Source: Deroplatys truncata (Eukaryota > Arthropoda > Insecta > Mantodea > Mantidae). From it: 64,000 nt of DNA. The notes below the pieces were generated by a model that worked only from the letters and a program-made list of their open reading frames with translations, made no database searches and had not been told where the DNA came from. The stretch is taken from positions 110,100,350 through 110,164,349 of the forward strand of contig CM060979.1 in the NCBI GenBank assembly GCA_030765065.1, read 5' to 3'. Shown in pieces: positions 47,779-57,900 of this stretch (its first letter is position 1; every line of letters starts with the position of its first letter). The translations under genes were made by a program, and so were the position numbers.

Positions 47779-48292
47779 ACAGAATGTTAAATATAAGGGG
47801 AAGAGAAGTAATAAGCAACTCCATTGTATTGTAAACATTGTATAAATTGCATGTAAGTTCAAAGTAGACAATAAATCATTCATTCATACTCTATGTAGTA
47901 GAGAAAGTAAAAATGTTGGTTCCCAATTATGAAACATAACTTGACCCTCAAATGACATGGATGGTCCAACCATTCATTGTGCTCTTCGTACACAGCATTT
48001 TCAGAATTTTAATTGCTATTTACTTTGGTGTAAGAACATTTGCAAAGTGCTTTATACAAATGGTTATTTTTTTTTTTTATGAGGAGTGAGAAAACAACAT
48101 AAAAAAGGTAGGTTCCAATTTAAAAAAATTAAATTAACCCTAAAATGACCATCACAACATCCTCCAAATAAAACACAACCAAAGGCATTTACTTTCCCCC
48201 ACAATATCAAGCAACTTTTATTCAAGACATTTCTTTCTACAATGCTTAGTTTGAGAGATATTGTGCAGTTTCAACTTAAATGGTCCACCCCG

Positions 48293-48622
48293 TATGTTGC
48301 ACTATTCGTGTAGAGAGAGTTTGATTCTTGTATCTACTTTATACCAATCATGATAAATGTGTCTCTGATATGGACTTGGTTATATGTAAGATGTAGAAAA
48401 CAACACTCAACTGTCTACATCATATCCCTGTTTGTTAGTGTTATTAATGTGAAATAAGAACTGCTTATTTTCAGACACATCAAAAAAAATTTAAACATAC
48501 AACATGAGAAAATTTAATCATATTACAACAAAAGTTTCAGAAATGACCGGTGCTAAGAAAATACTCATTTGACATTAACTATATTTTAATAAGCTCATGT
48601 TTTTCTTGCAATAAATTTGTAT
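48293..48622. other. No recognisable feature
   Basis: Short AT-rich stretch between the nested element and the next X copy. Confidence 0.4.
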
Positions 48623-48885
48623 TACCTTTTCTACTAATTACCTAAGCAAATAGAGGAAGTATTGCATTTTATCCAAAAATTTGATATGGAGATTTTACTA
48701 GAAATATATAGAGTACTAAGCAAGCAGTGGAAGAGAATGGATGTGTGTGGAGGAAGCTCCTGGAGTAGAAGAAAAGAAGGGCTCAAGAAACTATGGGAAT
48801 TAGTATTGAAGAGTACAGGTGAAGAATTGGAACTTTCAACAAGTTAGAATGGAAGGAATTCAAAACAAATAAAGGTACAGCAGAG

Positions 48886-49876
48886 ATGGTAAACATGTTT
48901 CTCCTCACATGTATAATAGGCATACTATTGGTAATTGGCAGAGTTGAAATCAACCCTGGGCCAAATGGTAATCAAAACATCATGGATGAAATTTTGGCTA
49001 GCATAAAAGATATGGATGAGAAATTAGGAAATAAACTTAATGGAGTGAAAAAAGAACTAATAGATATCAAGAGAGAGATTAAAAATGAAATGCTATATAT
49101 AAGAAATGAAGTACAGAAAATCAAAAGAAGAGTAGAGATGTTGGAAGAGAGACACCGCAGATTCAATCTAGTTATAGCAGGAGTGAAAGGCAGGAATGGA
49201 GTATGGCCTGTAGAAGAGCTCAGAGAGATTATAGAAGGAAAGCTTGGAATGGTGCTACAGGGCTGGGAGATTAGGGAAGCATTCAGAGTGGGGAGATCAA
49301 GAGGAGCCAGAATGAATAGTTGCAAGATTTACGTCAGTGCAGTTTGTTTATGAAATGTTAAAGAGAACAAAGTAAATAAAAGGAACAGACACTTTCATAA
49401 ATAGAGATTTACTGGGGGAACAACGGGCCTTGAAGAAAAACTTAATACAACAAATGAAGCTGGCAAGAATGGAAGGGAAACAGACCTTCATAAAAAATTT
49501 ACGATTGTGGGTCGATGGGTGCATGGTGGCTGGATATGAAAGTGACATTAAGGAGCAGCAGATTGCAGGAGCAGGAAATGACTCAGCTAAATACATCCGG
49601 GACCAGAGAGAAGGAATTCAGATTGGAAGTACAAAGAGAGATTGGAGACTAGAGGAAAAGGATGGACAGATGGAAGTTACGTCACCGGCACGTGGGGCTG
49701 GCACAAAGGAGATGACTGCATCAGAGGGAAGAAGTGGAGATGACGTAGTGAGAACATCAGATCAGAATGACACAAGGGCAACAGCTGGCGAAGCAAGGAA
49801 AATGATATCACCGAGGAAGGAGGTAGTTCAATCGGCACATGGCCTGCCCGTGGGTAGGGGCGTGGTCACAGAGTGA
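48886..49876 (+). pseudogene. LINE ORF1 (coiled coil, RRM-like) with N-terminal 2A-like motif
   Basis: Nucleic-acid-binding chaperone-type ORF1. The first frame (48886-49353) has a hydrophobic segment (residues 5-17, FLLTCIIGILLVI) followed by GRVEINPGP (residues 18-26), then a heptad-like helix of about 70 residues rich in Lys/Glu/Ile, and RRFNLVIAGVKG onward, an RRM-like start. After a frame change near 49340-49400 it continues TFINRDLLGEQRALKKNLIQ and KTFIKNLRLWVDG-like residues (KQTFIKNLRLWVDG), the usual ORF1 C-terminal region, then a hydrophilic tail to the stop at 49876. NPGP preceded by V-E-x resembles ribosome-skipping 2A peptides, but the usual Asp before V-E is Arg. Confidence 0.75.
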
Positions 49877-50054
49877 TGGAACAGAGGGAGAAGCATGTAT
49901 TGTGTCGACACCCAATGGGAGTTTCCTGGTTTTGGACAGAAACATAGTGGGACTGCCAAGGGAGACAACAGGAATAGAATTACAGAGTAGGAAAATGCGG
50001 GATAGGTTTAAAAATAGAACAGGCTCAGAGAGAAGAACGGGAATACAGAAGTAA

Positions 50055-50336
50055 TAATAATGGGGGATTTTAATATCAGAATAGGAGGGGGATGTAAATA
50101 TAGAATGTGATATGTTTGTTGGAAATGAAACATGTTCTAGAAGGGAACAACTCAGGCGAAGTAAAGACAGGTGTATTGATAAGTCAAGTGATAGATTTAT
50201 TGAATTTTGTGAAGAGAACACTCTAGATATATTGAACGGTAAATATGGAGATGACTTGGAGGGAGAGTTTACCTTTGTTAATATGAACGGGCAAAGTGTT
50301 ATTATGACCGACCAGTACAGGGGACTCAATAAGTAA
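50055..50336 (+). pseudogene. LINE ORF2 endonuclease remnant
   Basis: Reads IIMGDFNIRIGG and, after a frame change, CDMFVGNETCSRREQLRRSK, SSDRFIEFCEENTLDILNGK and GEFTFVNMNGQSVIMTDQY. GDFN and the FTF-x-N-x-x-G-x-S-V-I-D stretch are motifs of the APE-like endonuclease that opens ORF2 in LINEs. Here the expected Asp after SVI reads Met. The domain ends abruptly and no reverse transcriptase follows. Confidence 0.75.
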
Positions 50337-51532
50337 CTTTAAGATATTAAACTTGTATATAATAGTTGCAATTTCTGGCTGGTAGTGGAGATTCAAAGAC
50401 GATTAGAGGAAGTAAGGGAAGTGAGATGGAAATGGGAAAAGAATACTAAGTAGTATATTGAATTTAAGTGAGGAACTGTTAGTGTAATAAAGCAAACCCA
50501 ACACACATGATTGTTAAATGCTGTAAGCTTGGGTATGATCGGCAATAGGAGCCCGGGCTCGACGCTGATCATGCCCAAATGAATTGAAATAGCTCAACAC
50601 TCAATAAAGAATAAAATAAAAAAAAGAAAATAAATATATAATTTGAAGTCCCTTAAATCGGAGAAAGAAAGATAAAGCCATTTTAGATAAAGGTCCATTT
50701 ATCTGTGAGCAGTATAATTCAAAAATGAAAAGTCAGTTAAATACAAAACTACATATCTAAGTTTATCTTCCAAGAAGCGACTGAAGATTTCCAAGAAAAT
50801 CCTACAGATTTTCTTCGGAACTAACTCAATTTTTACTTTCTCTACTATGTATAGTAAATAGGGGAAGTATAGCATTCCACCCAAAAATTCGATACCGAGA
50901 TTTCACAGGAAATACATGTTTTGAGGTGCACTGAATGCATATAAAGCATTTTTGGAAACATGTCCATGTGTGTGTCTGTGAACAGTATAACTCAGATAAA
51001 CACCAAACTTGGTATTTAGGTTCAGTATCTTCCAGAAATGCGACACGAAGGTTTTCAAGAAAATCCCCCACCCCAGATTACCCTTTACATGGAACATTTT
51101 TCGAAAATTTTAATTTTCTCAAAAATGGCTCTAACGATTTTGATTAAAACATCATATATTTAAGATACTTTTATGGCAAATAAAATGTATATCTTGAATT
51201 TTCTGGGAATGTCTCCAAAACTATTCTTCATTGTGAATGACTTTTGCATAACTGGTAAACCATAAGAGATAGACAAAATTTTACTACACAAAAATGCAGA
51301 TCGCGTTAAAATACACAATTTATGTCGTATACATTTTTTTTTTTTGTTGAGTGAACCATTTTCGAGATATTGCTTGTTATTCCCTTAAATTTTCCAATAC
51401 TTATACTTTTTCTCCAATGGGAATTTGTTATTCATTTTTTTTGTCCTGGTAATGCAAAGAGAATGGTATACTCCACATACCAACCAGCTCTTAAAATATT
51501 TGACTATTGCTTAAAGCCTACCAATTCCCCTT

Positions 51533-52484
51533 TGATGCAGTAATTTGTATCACAAATTACTTAAATGTAAATAATGATTGTAATATGAATATGCATTTTT
51601 ATGTGACATTGATTTGAGATATTTGTTTACTGTAATTATTGTTGAGAAGTAAGTTTTTAATGCCTTACTGAAACTGTCAATAATAGCGCGCAATAATGCA
51701 GCGAGGGGGGGTGAGCTGTTTTATCATTATTGGAAATGAGGAAGTTGCGTAATGTTGGCGCGTTTTTCCGTTGAGAATCTTCTGGAACGTTTCCCTAGAG
51801 CATATGTATTCATAATTTTCATTGGATATTAAAATAGACGCTAATGTTGGCGCGTTTTATTAGCCAATTAGTTATAATCTTTAGGCATATCGGAGTGTAT
51901 GGGTATAAAAGCAGTAGGTTAGAGGTAAAGTCTGTCAGTTCATCAAAAATCTGTGTACACTACACGTCGTCTTCAGTCAGTCAGTTCGTCGAAAGTATTT
52001 GTACGGCAAACGTCGGGTATCGATTCACAAGTTACGCGCAGCAGAATTATCAATAATCTAAAGTGTTGTAAGGTTAATTATACAAAAAGTTGAAGTACGT
52101 GGATTAAAAGTGATCAGTAAGAAGTTATTATAACAGTTTCAGTTTGGCGAGTGTTAAGATCAATGTATAAATGTGATAGTTAACGTGTTCGACAATAAAT
52201 GTGTAAAACAAATTTCTTCATCAGTGTTATATTTGGATAAAAGATTCCTTTCCGTTTACACACCCTGATCAAGAGACATGTTCGACTGAGAAATAATAGC
52301 TAGCCGGAGGGCAGTAAACAAAAATTAAATCAAATAACAGTCGCATTCTTTCGAACACTAACACTGCTGCAAATTGCTAACACCAGATGGAGCTACAAAC
52401 CAAACAAATGAATGATGTCACAAGATGGCTTCACATGAAGTAAACAAACATTACACAAATAACATTATAAATTTAACACTCACA
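51533..52484 (+). repeat. Gypsy 5' LTR
   Basis: 952 bp, TG...CA ends. It has a promoter-like ggtataaaagcag (TATA at 51904-51910) with a downstream tcagttc initiator-like repeat. The last 519 bp match the 3' LTR remnant with 8 substitutions. Confidence 0.93.
51904..51910 (+). promoter_or_regulatory. LTR TATA box
   Basis: TATAAAA within the 5' LTR, about 30-60 bp upstream of repeated tcagttc motifs that could serve as the transcription start. Confidence 0.6.
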
Positions 52485-52487
52485 AAT

Positions 52488-52507
52488 TGGCACCCAGAAC
52501 GTGGGAC
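52488..52507 (+). promoter_or_regulatory. Primer-binding site
   Basis: tggcacccagaacgtgggac lies three bases after the LTR end, where the tRNA primer for minus-strand synthesis anneals. The TGGC start and position are typical; the tRNA species was not identified. Confidence 0.65.
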
Positions 52508-52879
52508 AAAGTGACCAGGAAAGGGGCAAAGTGACCAGGAAAGTAGCAGAATTAACCAGGAAAGTAGCAGAATTAATCAGGATGTGGAACGAATGGAGCA
52601 GTGAACTGATCTACAAGACGCAGATTCCAGAAACAACAAAAGGGACAACAGACTACGCGGATGATTGGACATCGTAATTCCGAGATTAAAAGGCAACAGA
52701 GAAATTCAACTACAGAACACCAAAACGACGTAGATTCATCATAACACAACGCAGAAGCAACATATAACCTAGGAGAGAGGGGCAGAAAGCTGGACATCAA
52801 AGCAACATCAGCAGATACCATCAGAAAGGTTAGAAACGTGTGATTTTTATTCTAAAAAAAAAAAGTGTAAAAATTTTAA

Positions 52880-54942
52880 ATGTACCTTAGGAGCGGTAGG
52901 ATAAAGAAAACAATGGCTACTAATAATATTGAAGAAACAATGATGGAGGGGGATAGTGTAACAGTTAGCTGTAATTCAATACAGGTTATAGAAAATAGCT
53001 CAAACGATGTAGTATTGGAGGGAGGAAATGTTAGTGCAGGAAGTGAGAATAAAACAGCAGGAAATATTAATTCTGATACTAGTATGATTATGGAAATGTT
53101 GAGAAATTTTGGTAAAAAATTAGATCAGAGTATGGAAAGGAATGAGAAATTAGAAAAGAAAATAGATCAAAACAGGGAAGATATGCAAAACAATAATGAG
53201 AAATTGAGGGAAGATATTAGTAAGAGTATTACAGATCAATTAAGGGAAGATATGCAAAAGAGTCATAGGGAATTAAGGGAAGATATTGGTAAAAGCTTAG
53301 AACAAAACAGGGAAGAAATTGAAAAGAAATTCATGGAGCTAGATAGTAGTATGATGAGAATGAGAAATGGAAATCAGGAAATGATAGCAAATGAAATAGG
53401 TGAAGTTTCAAAGAAAATGGTAGACATGAGCAGGGAAATATCTAACCAAAAAATGAGGTTAATAATAAAATAGAGCATGTTGATGTAAAATGTACAGAGT
53501 TAGGTAGCCGAATGAGTAGCATTTCAAGTGAGTTAAGAGAGATGATGGAGGCTACAAATGCAGATTTAATTCAGGTGCAAGTTAATTTCAGAGGGGAAAT
53601 ATCTGAAATTCAGAAGGAGTCAGAAACACAGAGAAATAAATTGTCTGAAGAAGTTAAAGATTTGTCTAAAGATTTAAATCAAAAGCTAACTTCTGAAATT
53701 AACAAACACCAAGCTGTTTAAAATGAGAATAATCAAAAATTGGAACAGACAATAGAAAATCTGCAAGGTACTGTAAATAGGTTAGAATTGAATTCAAGGG
53801 CAAATATATGTGATGTGAATGTATCAGATGTACAAAATAATGATAGAGGTAGTTCCTCAGGTATGACAAATAATGTGAGTGATGCGGCAGCTTCATCTAT
53901 AGCTAATGCTGAAACTCAGAGTGCACAAGTAACACTAGAGAATTTAAATATGGGAGTAGGGAATTTGCAAAATTACAATCATATCTTAAGTGATTTTCCA
54001 CTTCCAAAATTTAATGAAAACTCCAGTCCAGTACAGTTTATTGCAGACTTATCAGAGTATTTTCAAATTAAAAAGATACCTGAAGTATTAAAAATGATAG
54101 TTGTCAAAAGATGTTTGGACCAGAAAACTTTAGATTGGTTACAAATGGTATCAGGGGGTGAAATTTCATATGAATCCTTTAAGAGGCTATTCATGAACAG
54201 ATTTTGGAATGTTACGGTACAGCACAGAATTCGAGCAATGCTTAGTCATGGTCAATTTGATCCACGAGAGGGAATATCAATGACTGATTATTTACTTAAA
54301 CATGCAAGTCAGGTTAGGAACTTGTCACCTCCAATCAATGAGGAAGATTTTGTGAGTTTGCTCACAAGGCATTATCCTTTAAGGATACAAAATTACTTAT
54401 TAATTGCAAAACCACGTAGCATCTATGAGATGACAGAATTAATGACAGCTTTGGAACAACAGGAAGAAGATATATCTCGAGAGTGGGAGCATAGATTTTT
54501 AGATGTGCGAGATAGACGAAATTACCAAGGTAGTTATCAGCAAAGTAGAGGACAAGACAGACGTCATGAAAATAATACCAGACAACGGTATCAATCATAT
54601 GTTCCACAATTTGAAAGATCGAGGATAGATGGGAGACCAGGTCGACAGGAACAAATAAATTATGTCAGGACAGAAAGATTGCCTGAAAGAGGGCAAAATT
54701 ATGGAAGGCGGTACATTAGACAAAGGGGAAATTTCACTCACTGGAGGGAAAACAATAACCGGGAAAGATCTGAGGAACGGCAAGAAAATTATGTGCCAAG
54801 GGGACATAATTTCAGAAATCAAGGATTTCGAACTCGAGGAAGGGGAACTCAAAACAATGGTAGCGACAATGAGATAGATTTAGCGCCTGTTAGGAATGGC
54901 AGTCCCGTACGTGAACATGGAAATAACCAGGAAAACTGTTAA
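52880..54942 (+). pseudogene. gag: Gypsy gag, interrupted
   Basis: Structural Gag. It starts MYLRSGRIKK, a common Ty3/gypsy Gag start. An N-terminal coiled coil of about 250 residues (repeated LREDI/LREDMQKS-type heptads) follows, then the capsid-like region LPKFNENSSPVQFIADLSEY through FKRLFMNRFWN to YEMTELMTALEQQEEDISRE, and an Arg/Gly/Asn/Gln-rich C-terminal tail in place of a CCHC knuckle. Two defects: a frame change in an A-run near 53445, where the first frame ends at 53473 and the continuation is in another frame, and an in-frame TAA at 53719-53721. The last part, from 53740, is intact for 400 codons. Confidence 0.88.
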
Positions 54943-56462
54943 TAGACTCCTGTGCAGTAGGTTCTCAGGACGTCTTTAATAATTCAGTATCCATTACCAA
55001 TACAAATAATATGCCTACACACACACCCTGTAATAAGATTGCAGCAACACAAGATAAAGGAGAAAATTTCGAGTCACCTCATATCAGGATAGAAATTGCG
55101 AAGAAAGAGATCATTGCAACTATAGATTCTGGTTCGTCAGCTTCAATTTGCTCACAGAAATTTTACATAAATTTGATTAATGAAGGTAACAAAATTATGG
55201 CTCTTCCCACTAGTAATTTAGTTTGTCGTGTTGCAATCGGAAGAACGACACAGGTCATAAAAACACAAGCTCTACTTAACATACTTATCGGCGGAGAGAA
55301 TTTTGAGGTTATGTTTCTAATTGTAAACCATCTGATTTGTGACATAATTTTAGGATGTGACTTCCTTCATGAATATGAAGCAAGTATAGATTTTAAACAT
55401 GAAGAGTTAAAAATGACAAAGGACGATAGAGAAATAAAGGTACCATTTATAAAAGAGAAAGTTTCTGTGATTGAGATGACAAAGGATGAGAAAAATCTTT
55501 GTGACCAAGAGTTTTTTGTGCAAATAACAGAAACTGATAGAAATAGTCAGATAAAGCAGGTAGTCACAGAATATGAAGGGAATACCATGCCATATTTTCA
55601 ACAGCTAACAGAAATGCCAGAGAAAGTAGAGAAATTTAAAATCCAAACAAAAGACGACCATGTGAGCGAGACAGACAACAGCTGGGAAGAAAAGAGAAAT
55701 GAGGAAATAATACACAAGTGTGAAGAAGCTTATAACCTTAAGAAAACGCAAAAACAAATCCTTCATGATGTTTTGATGAACAATAGTTCAGTATTTAGTA
55801 ATATCCCAGGCAGATGTAATGTATATCAGCATACATTTCAAGTAGAAGACGTACCACCATATAGGCACAAGTATGACAATTTACCTATAAGTCTTCGGGA
55901 CAAAGCTAGACAACTAATAAATAGCATGTTAGAAAATGGGATTATTGAGCAAAGCAATTCTCAGTACATAAATTCAATCTGCTGGAGTATTAAACGAGAT
56001 GGTAGTTTGAGATTAACATTAGACGGTAGATATGTCAACAAGTATATGAAGCCTGATCATTTTCAAAGTGAAGGAATTGAACAATTAATTACGAAACTTT
56101 CAAGAGGGAGATTTCTGACATCCATTTACCTCACTGCTTCATATTGGCAAGTGGAATTAGATCCACAAGTGCGTGATTACACTTCATTTCAGTACTCAGG
56201 GATCCAGTATCGTTTTTGTGTAAATCCTTTTGGTTTAAAAAACTCAGGAAGTGGATTTTTGAGAGCCATTCACAGTATCTTTGGAAATTCTGCAGATGAC
56301 TTTTTAATAAAGTATATTGACGACTTCCTAATCATCAGTCAAACATTTGAAGAACACATGAATAATGTCCACTATGTCGTCTTCAGTCAGTCAGTTCGTC
56401 GAAAGTATTTGTACGGCAAACGTCGGGTATCGATTCACAAGTTACGCGCAGCAGAATTATGA
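54927..56462 (+). pseudogene. pol: Gypsy pol: protease and truncated reverse transcriptase
   Basis: The frame is -1 relative to gag and overlaps its end by 16 bases, as expected for expression by frameshifting. Protease: ATIDSGSSASICS with the catalytic DSG, and IILGCDFL. Reverse transcriptase: PYRHKYDNLPISLRDKA, ICWSIKRDGSLRLTLDGRYV, NPFGLKNSG and the YIDDF box (56317-56331). In the first catalytic block the sequence reads TSIYLTASYWQ, with Tyr where the family has the catalytic Asp. The reading runs into LTR sequence at about 56376 and stops at 56460-56462, so thumb, RNase H and integrase are absent. Confidence 0.9.
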
Positions 56463-56894
56463 ATAATCTAAAGTGTTGTAAGGTTAATTATACAAAACGT
56501 TGAAGTACGTGGATTAAAAGTGATCAGTAAGAAGTTATTATAACAGTTTCAGTTTGGCGAGTGTTAAGATCAATGTATAAATGTGATAGTTAACATGTTC
56601 GACAATAAATGTGTAAAACAAATTTCTTCATCAGTGTTATATTTGGATAAAAGATTCCTTTCCGTTTACACACCCTGATCAAGAGACATGTTCGACCGAG
56701 AAATAATAGCTAGCCGGAGGACAGTAAACAAAAATTAAATCAAATAACAGTCGCATTCTTTCGAACACTAACACTGCTGCAAATTGCTAACACCAGATGG
56801 AGCTACAAACCGAACAAATGAATGACGTCACAAGATGGCTTCACATGAAGTAAACAAACATTACACAAATAACATTATAAATTTAACACTCGCA
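56376..56894 (+). repeat. Gypsy 3' LTR, 5'-truncated
   Basis: 519 bp colinear with 51966-52484 without indels and with 8 substitutions, seven of them outside the last 4 bp. It lacks the promoter half of the LTR. Confidence 0.93.
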
Positions 56895-56990
56895 CCTTGC
56901 ATCTACAAGAAAATTATATGGAGAATAAGCATTTGTAGAAATAGTTTGTACAAGAGTAGAGAAAGTCATATGAGTGTAACACATCAGATT

Positions 56991-57516
56991 ATTTTATTTT
57001 TTTTAAATGACTCATAACAATTTTGATTAAATTACCATATGTTAAAGATATTTGCAAGACAAATAAAATGTATACCTTGAATTTTATGTGAATGCCTACG
57101 AAGTCCCCTTCATTCTGATTGGCCTTTGTGTAATTGATAAATCACAGAGATAAACTACACAAAAAATACAGATCTCATCAAGCCACAAAATTTATGTTAA
57201 ATAACATTTCTTTGGAGGGTTAACCAGTTCCTAGATATTTTTGTTATAAGTTTGAATTTTCAAATACTTATGCTTTTTTATATATTAAGCCGCTATTCAT
57301 TTTTTATCATGATCATACAAGCAGCATGAAATATTCATTGTTTTAAAAGTCTGGCTATCGCTTTAGAGTATCCTTTTTACACTTACAATGAAATGTGCAC
57401 ATATGTGTGAAAGTTTATCCCAATTAACAAGAAATAAATATGATAAGCTTTTGTAAAAATAGTTTATAGAAGAGTGAGCACAGAAAGTCACATGAATGAT
57501 ATACATTAGATTTTGT
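56991..57516 (-). repeat. Repeat X fragment
   Basis: Minus-strand X blocks: ttaaatgactcataacaatt, the cttgaattttatgtgaatgc block, taaatcacagagata and agagtgagcacagaaagtca. Diverged. Confidence 0.7.
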
Positions 57517-57524
57517 CTTATGGT

Positions 57525-57900
57525 TTCACATTTATATAAAGCTTGATGAGAATGACAAGAGCTTAACTGGCTATTTACAGAAATTTCTTATGCAAATGTC
57601 CCCACGTATGACATATTTATCAAAGTCTCTTGAAAGACATTTGTAATAATACAACAAGCATGTTGTAAAAGAATTCCATAAACATTATCTTGCATCCTTA
57701 AAAGCATGAAATTTGAGGTATATTAGAATGTGTGCTTCTTGGCTATGCTGTAAACACAATGTATACATGCATATACACATCCTGTTCATGTTCTAGAATA
57801 CCATTTTTCTTTCTTTTTCCAATTAAGGGTATCTTAAAGCATGTACTTCCATGAAATTTCAACATCAAAAATTTTAAGTGACATGCAATATATCTACTGG
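57525..57900 (+). repeat. Repeat X fragment, opposite orientation
   Basis: Plus-strand X internal and 3' blocks: tatggtttcacatttatat, the aatcttgcatccttaaaag-like block, ggctatgctgtaaacac, tgaaatttcaacatcaaa and gcaatatatctact. The two fragments at 57 kb face each other. Confidence 0.6.

Larger units (their letters stand above)
46754..47887 (+). mobile_element. 5'-truncated LINE, 3' end
   Basis: A LINE 3' fragment inserted in repeat X. It is flanked by similar 14-mers actgtacatagtag (46740-46753) and actctatgtagtag (47888-47901), matching at 11 of 14 positions, a plausible aged target duplication. It ends in an A/T-rich tail after an (AT)n tract. Coding remains are described separately. Confidence 0.8.
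45807..47908 (+). repeat. Repeat X, full-length copy split by a LINE
   Basis: X sequence covers 45807-46753 and resumes at 47888-47908 (ctatgtagtagagaaagt). It contains two large microsatellites at 46016-46119 and 46584-46636. Confidence 0.85.
45539..48292. mobile_element. Long-TIR element hosting a TE nest
   Basis: Inverted ends of roughly 225 bp, ~85% identical by eye: 45539-45765 (cagggtggaccaattaagtt outward) and 48070-48292 (aacttaaatggtccaccccg). TA lies immediately outside at 45537-45538 and 48293-48294. The interior has no transposase; it holds an X copy (45807-47908) that is itself split by a LINE. Ends and TA target fit a non-autonomous IS630/Tc1-type element. Confidence 0.75.
48711..50631 (+). 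mobile_element. LINE with ORF1 and endonuclease fragment, reverse transcriptase deleted
   Basis: A 1.9-kb LINE flanked by the 9-bp direct repeat aaatatata (48702-48710 and 50632-50640), so one insertion event. It has a 5' leader, ORF1 (48886-49876, two frames), the ORF2 endonuclease remnant at about 50055-50336, a non-coding 3' end and an A-rich (aataaaat)n tail. The reverse transcriptase is missing. An origin as a deleted non-autonomous copy is likely. Confidence 0.85.
48623..50826 (-). repeat. Repeat X fragment split by a LINE
   Basis: The X 3' end in minus orientation (48623-48710, ttttctactaattac to gaaatatata) continues at 50641-50826 (ctgtgagcagtataattcaa to aagaaaatcct). The LINE lies between. 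Confidence 0.75.
51533..56894 (+). mobile_element. Ty3/gypsy LTR retrotransposon with large internal deletion
   Basis: A 5.36-kb copy bounded by tgatgcag at the 5' end and ctcgca at the 3' end, with the 4-bp target duplication cctt at 51529-51532 and 56895-56898. Order: 5' LTR, primer-binding site, gag, protease, part of reverse transcriptase, then directly a partial 3' LTR. RNase H, integrase and about 433 bp of the 3' LTR are missing. No envelope gene is seen. Confidence 0.93.
50832..56990 (-). repeat. Repeat X, full-length copy split by the gypsy element
   Basis: Minus-strand X from actttctctactatgtatag (50835) to 51532, continuing at 56895-56990 (ccttgcatctacaag to gaaagtcatatgagtgtaac). 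It shows the target site of the gypsy insertion. Confidence 0.88.

Noticed and set aside
49808-50329. 173-codon open frame on minus
   Set aside because: It is the complement of LINE coding sequence rich in purines; the plus strand shows real ORF1/endonuclease motifs.
53440-53475. Programmed frameshift in the gag A-run
   Set aside because: It lies in the middle of the Gag coiled coil with a further in-frame stop downstream; a simple one-base indel in a homopolymer is more likely.
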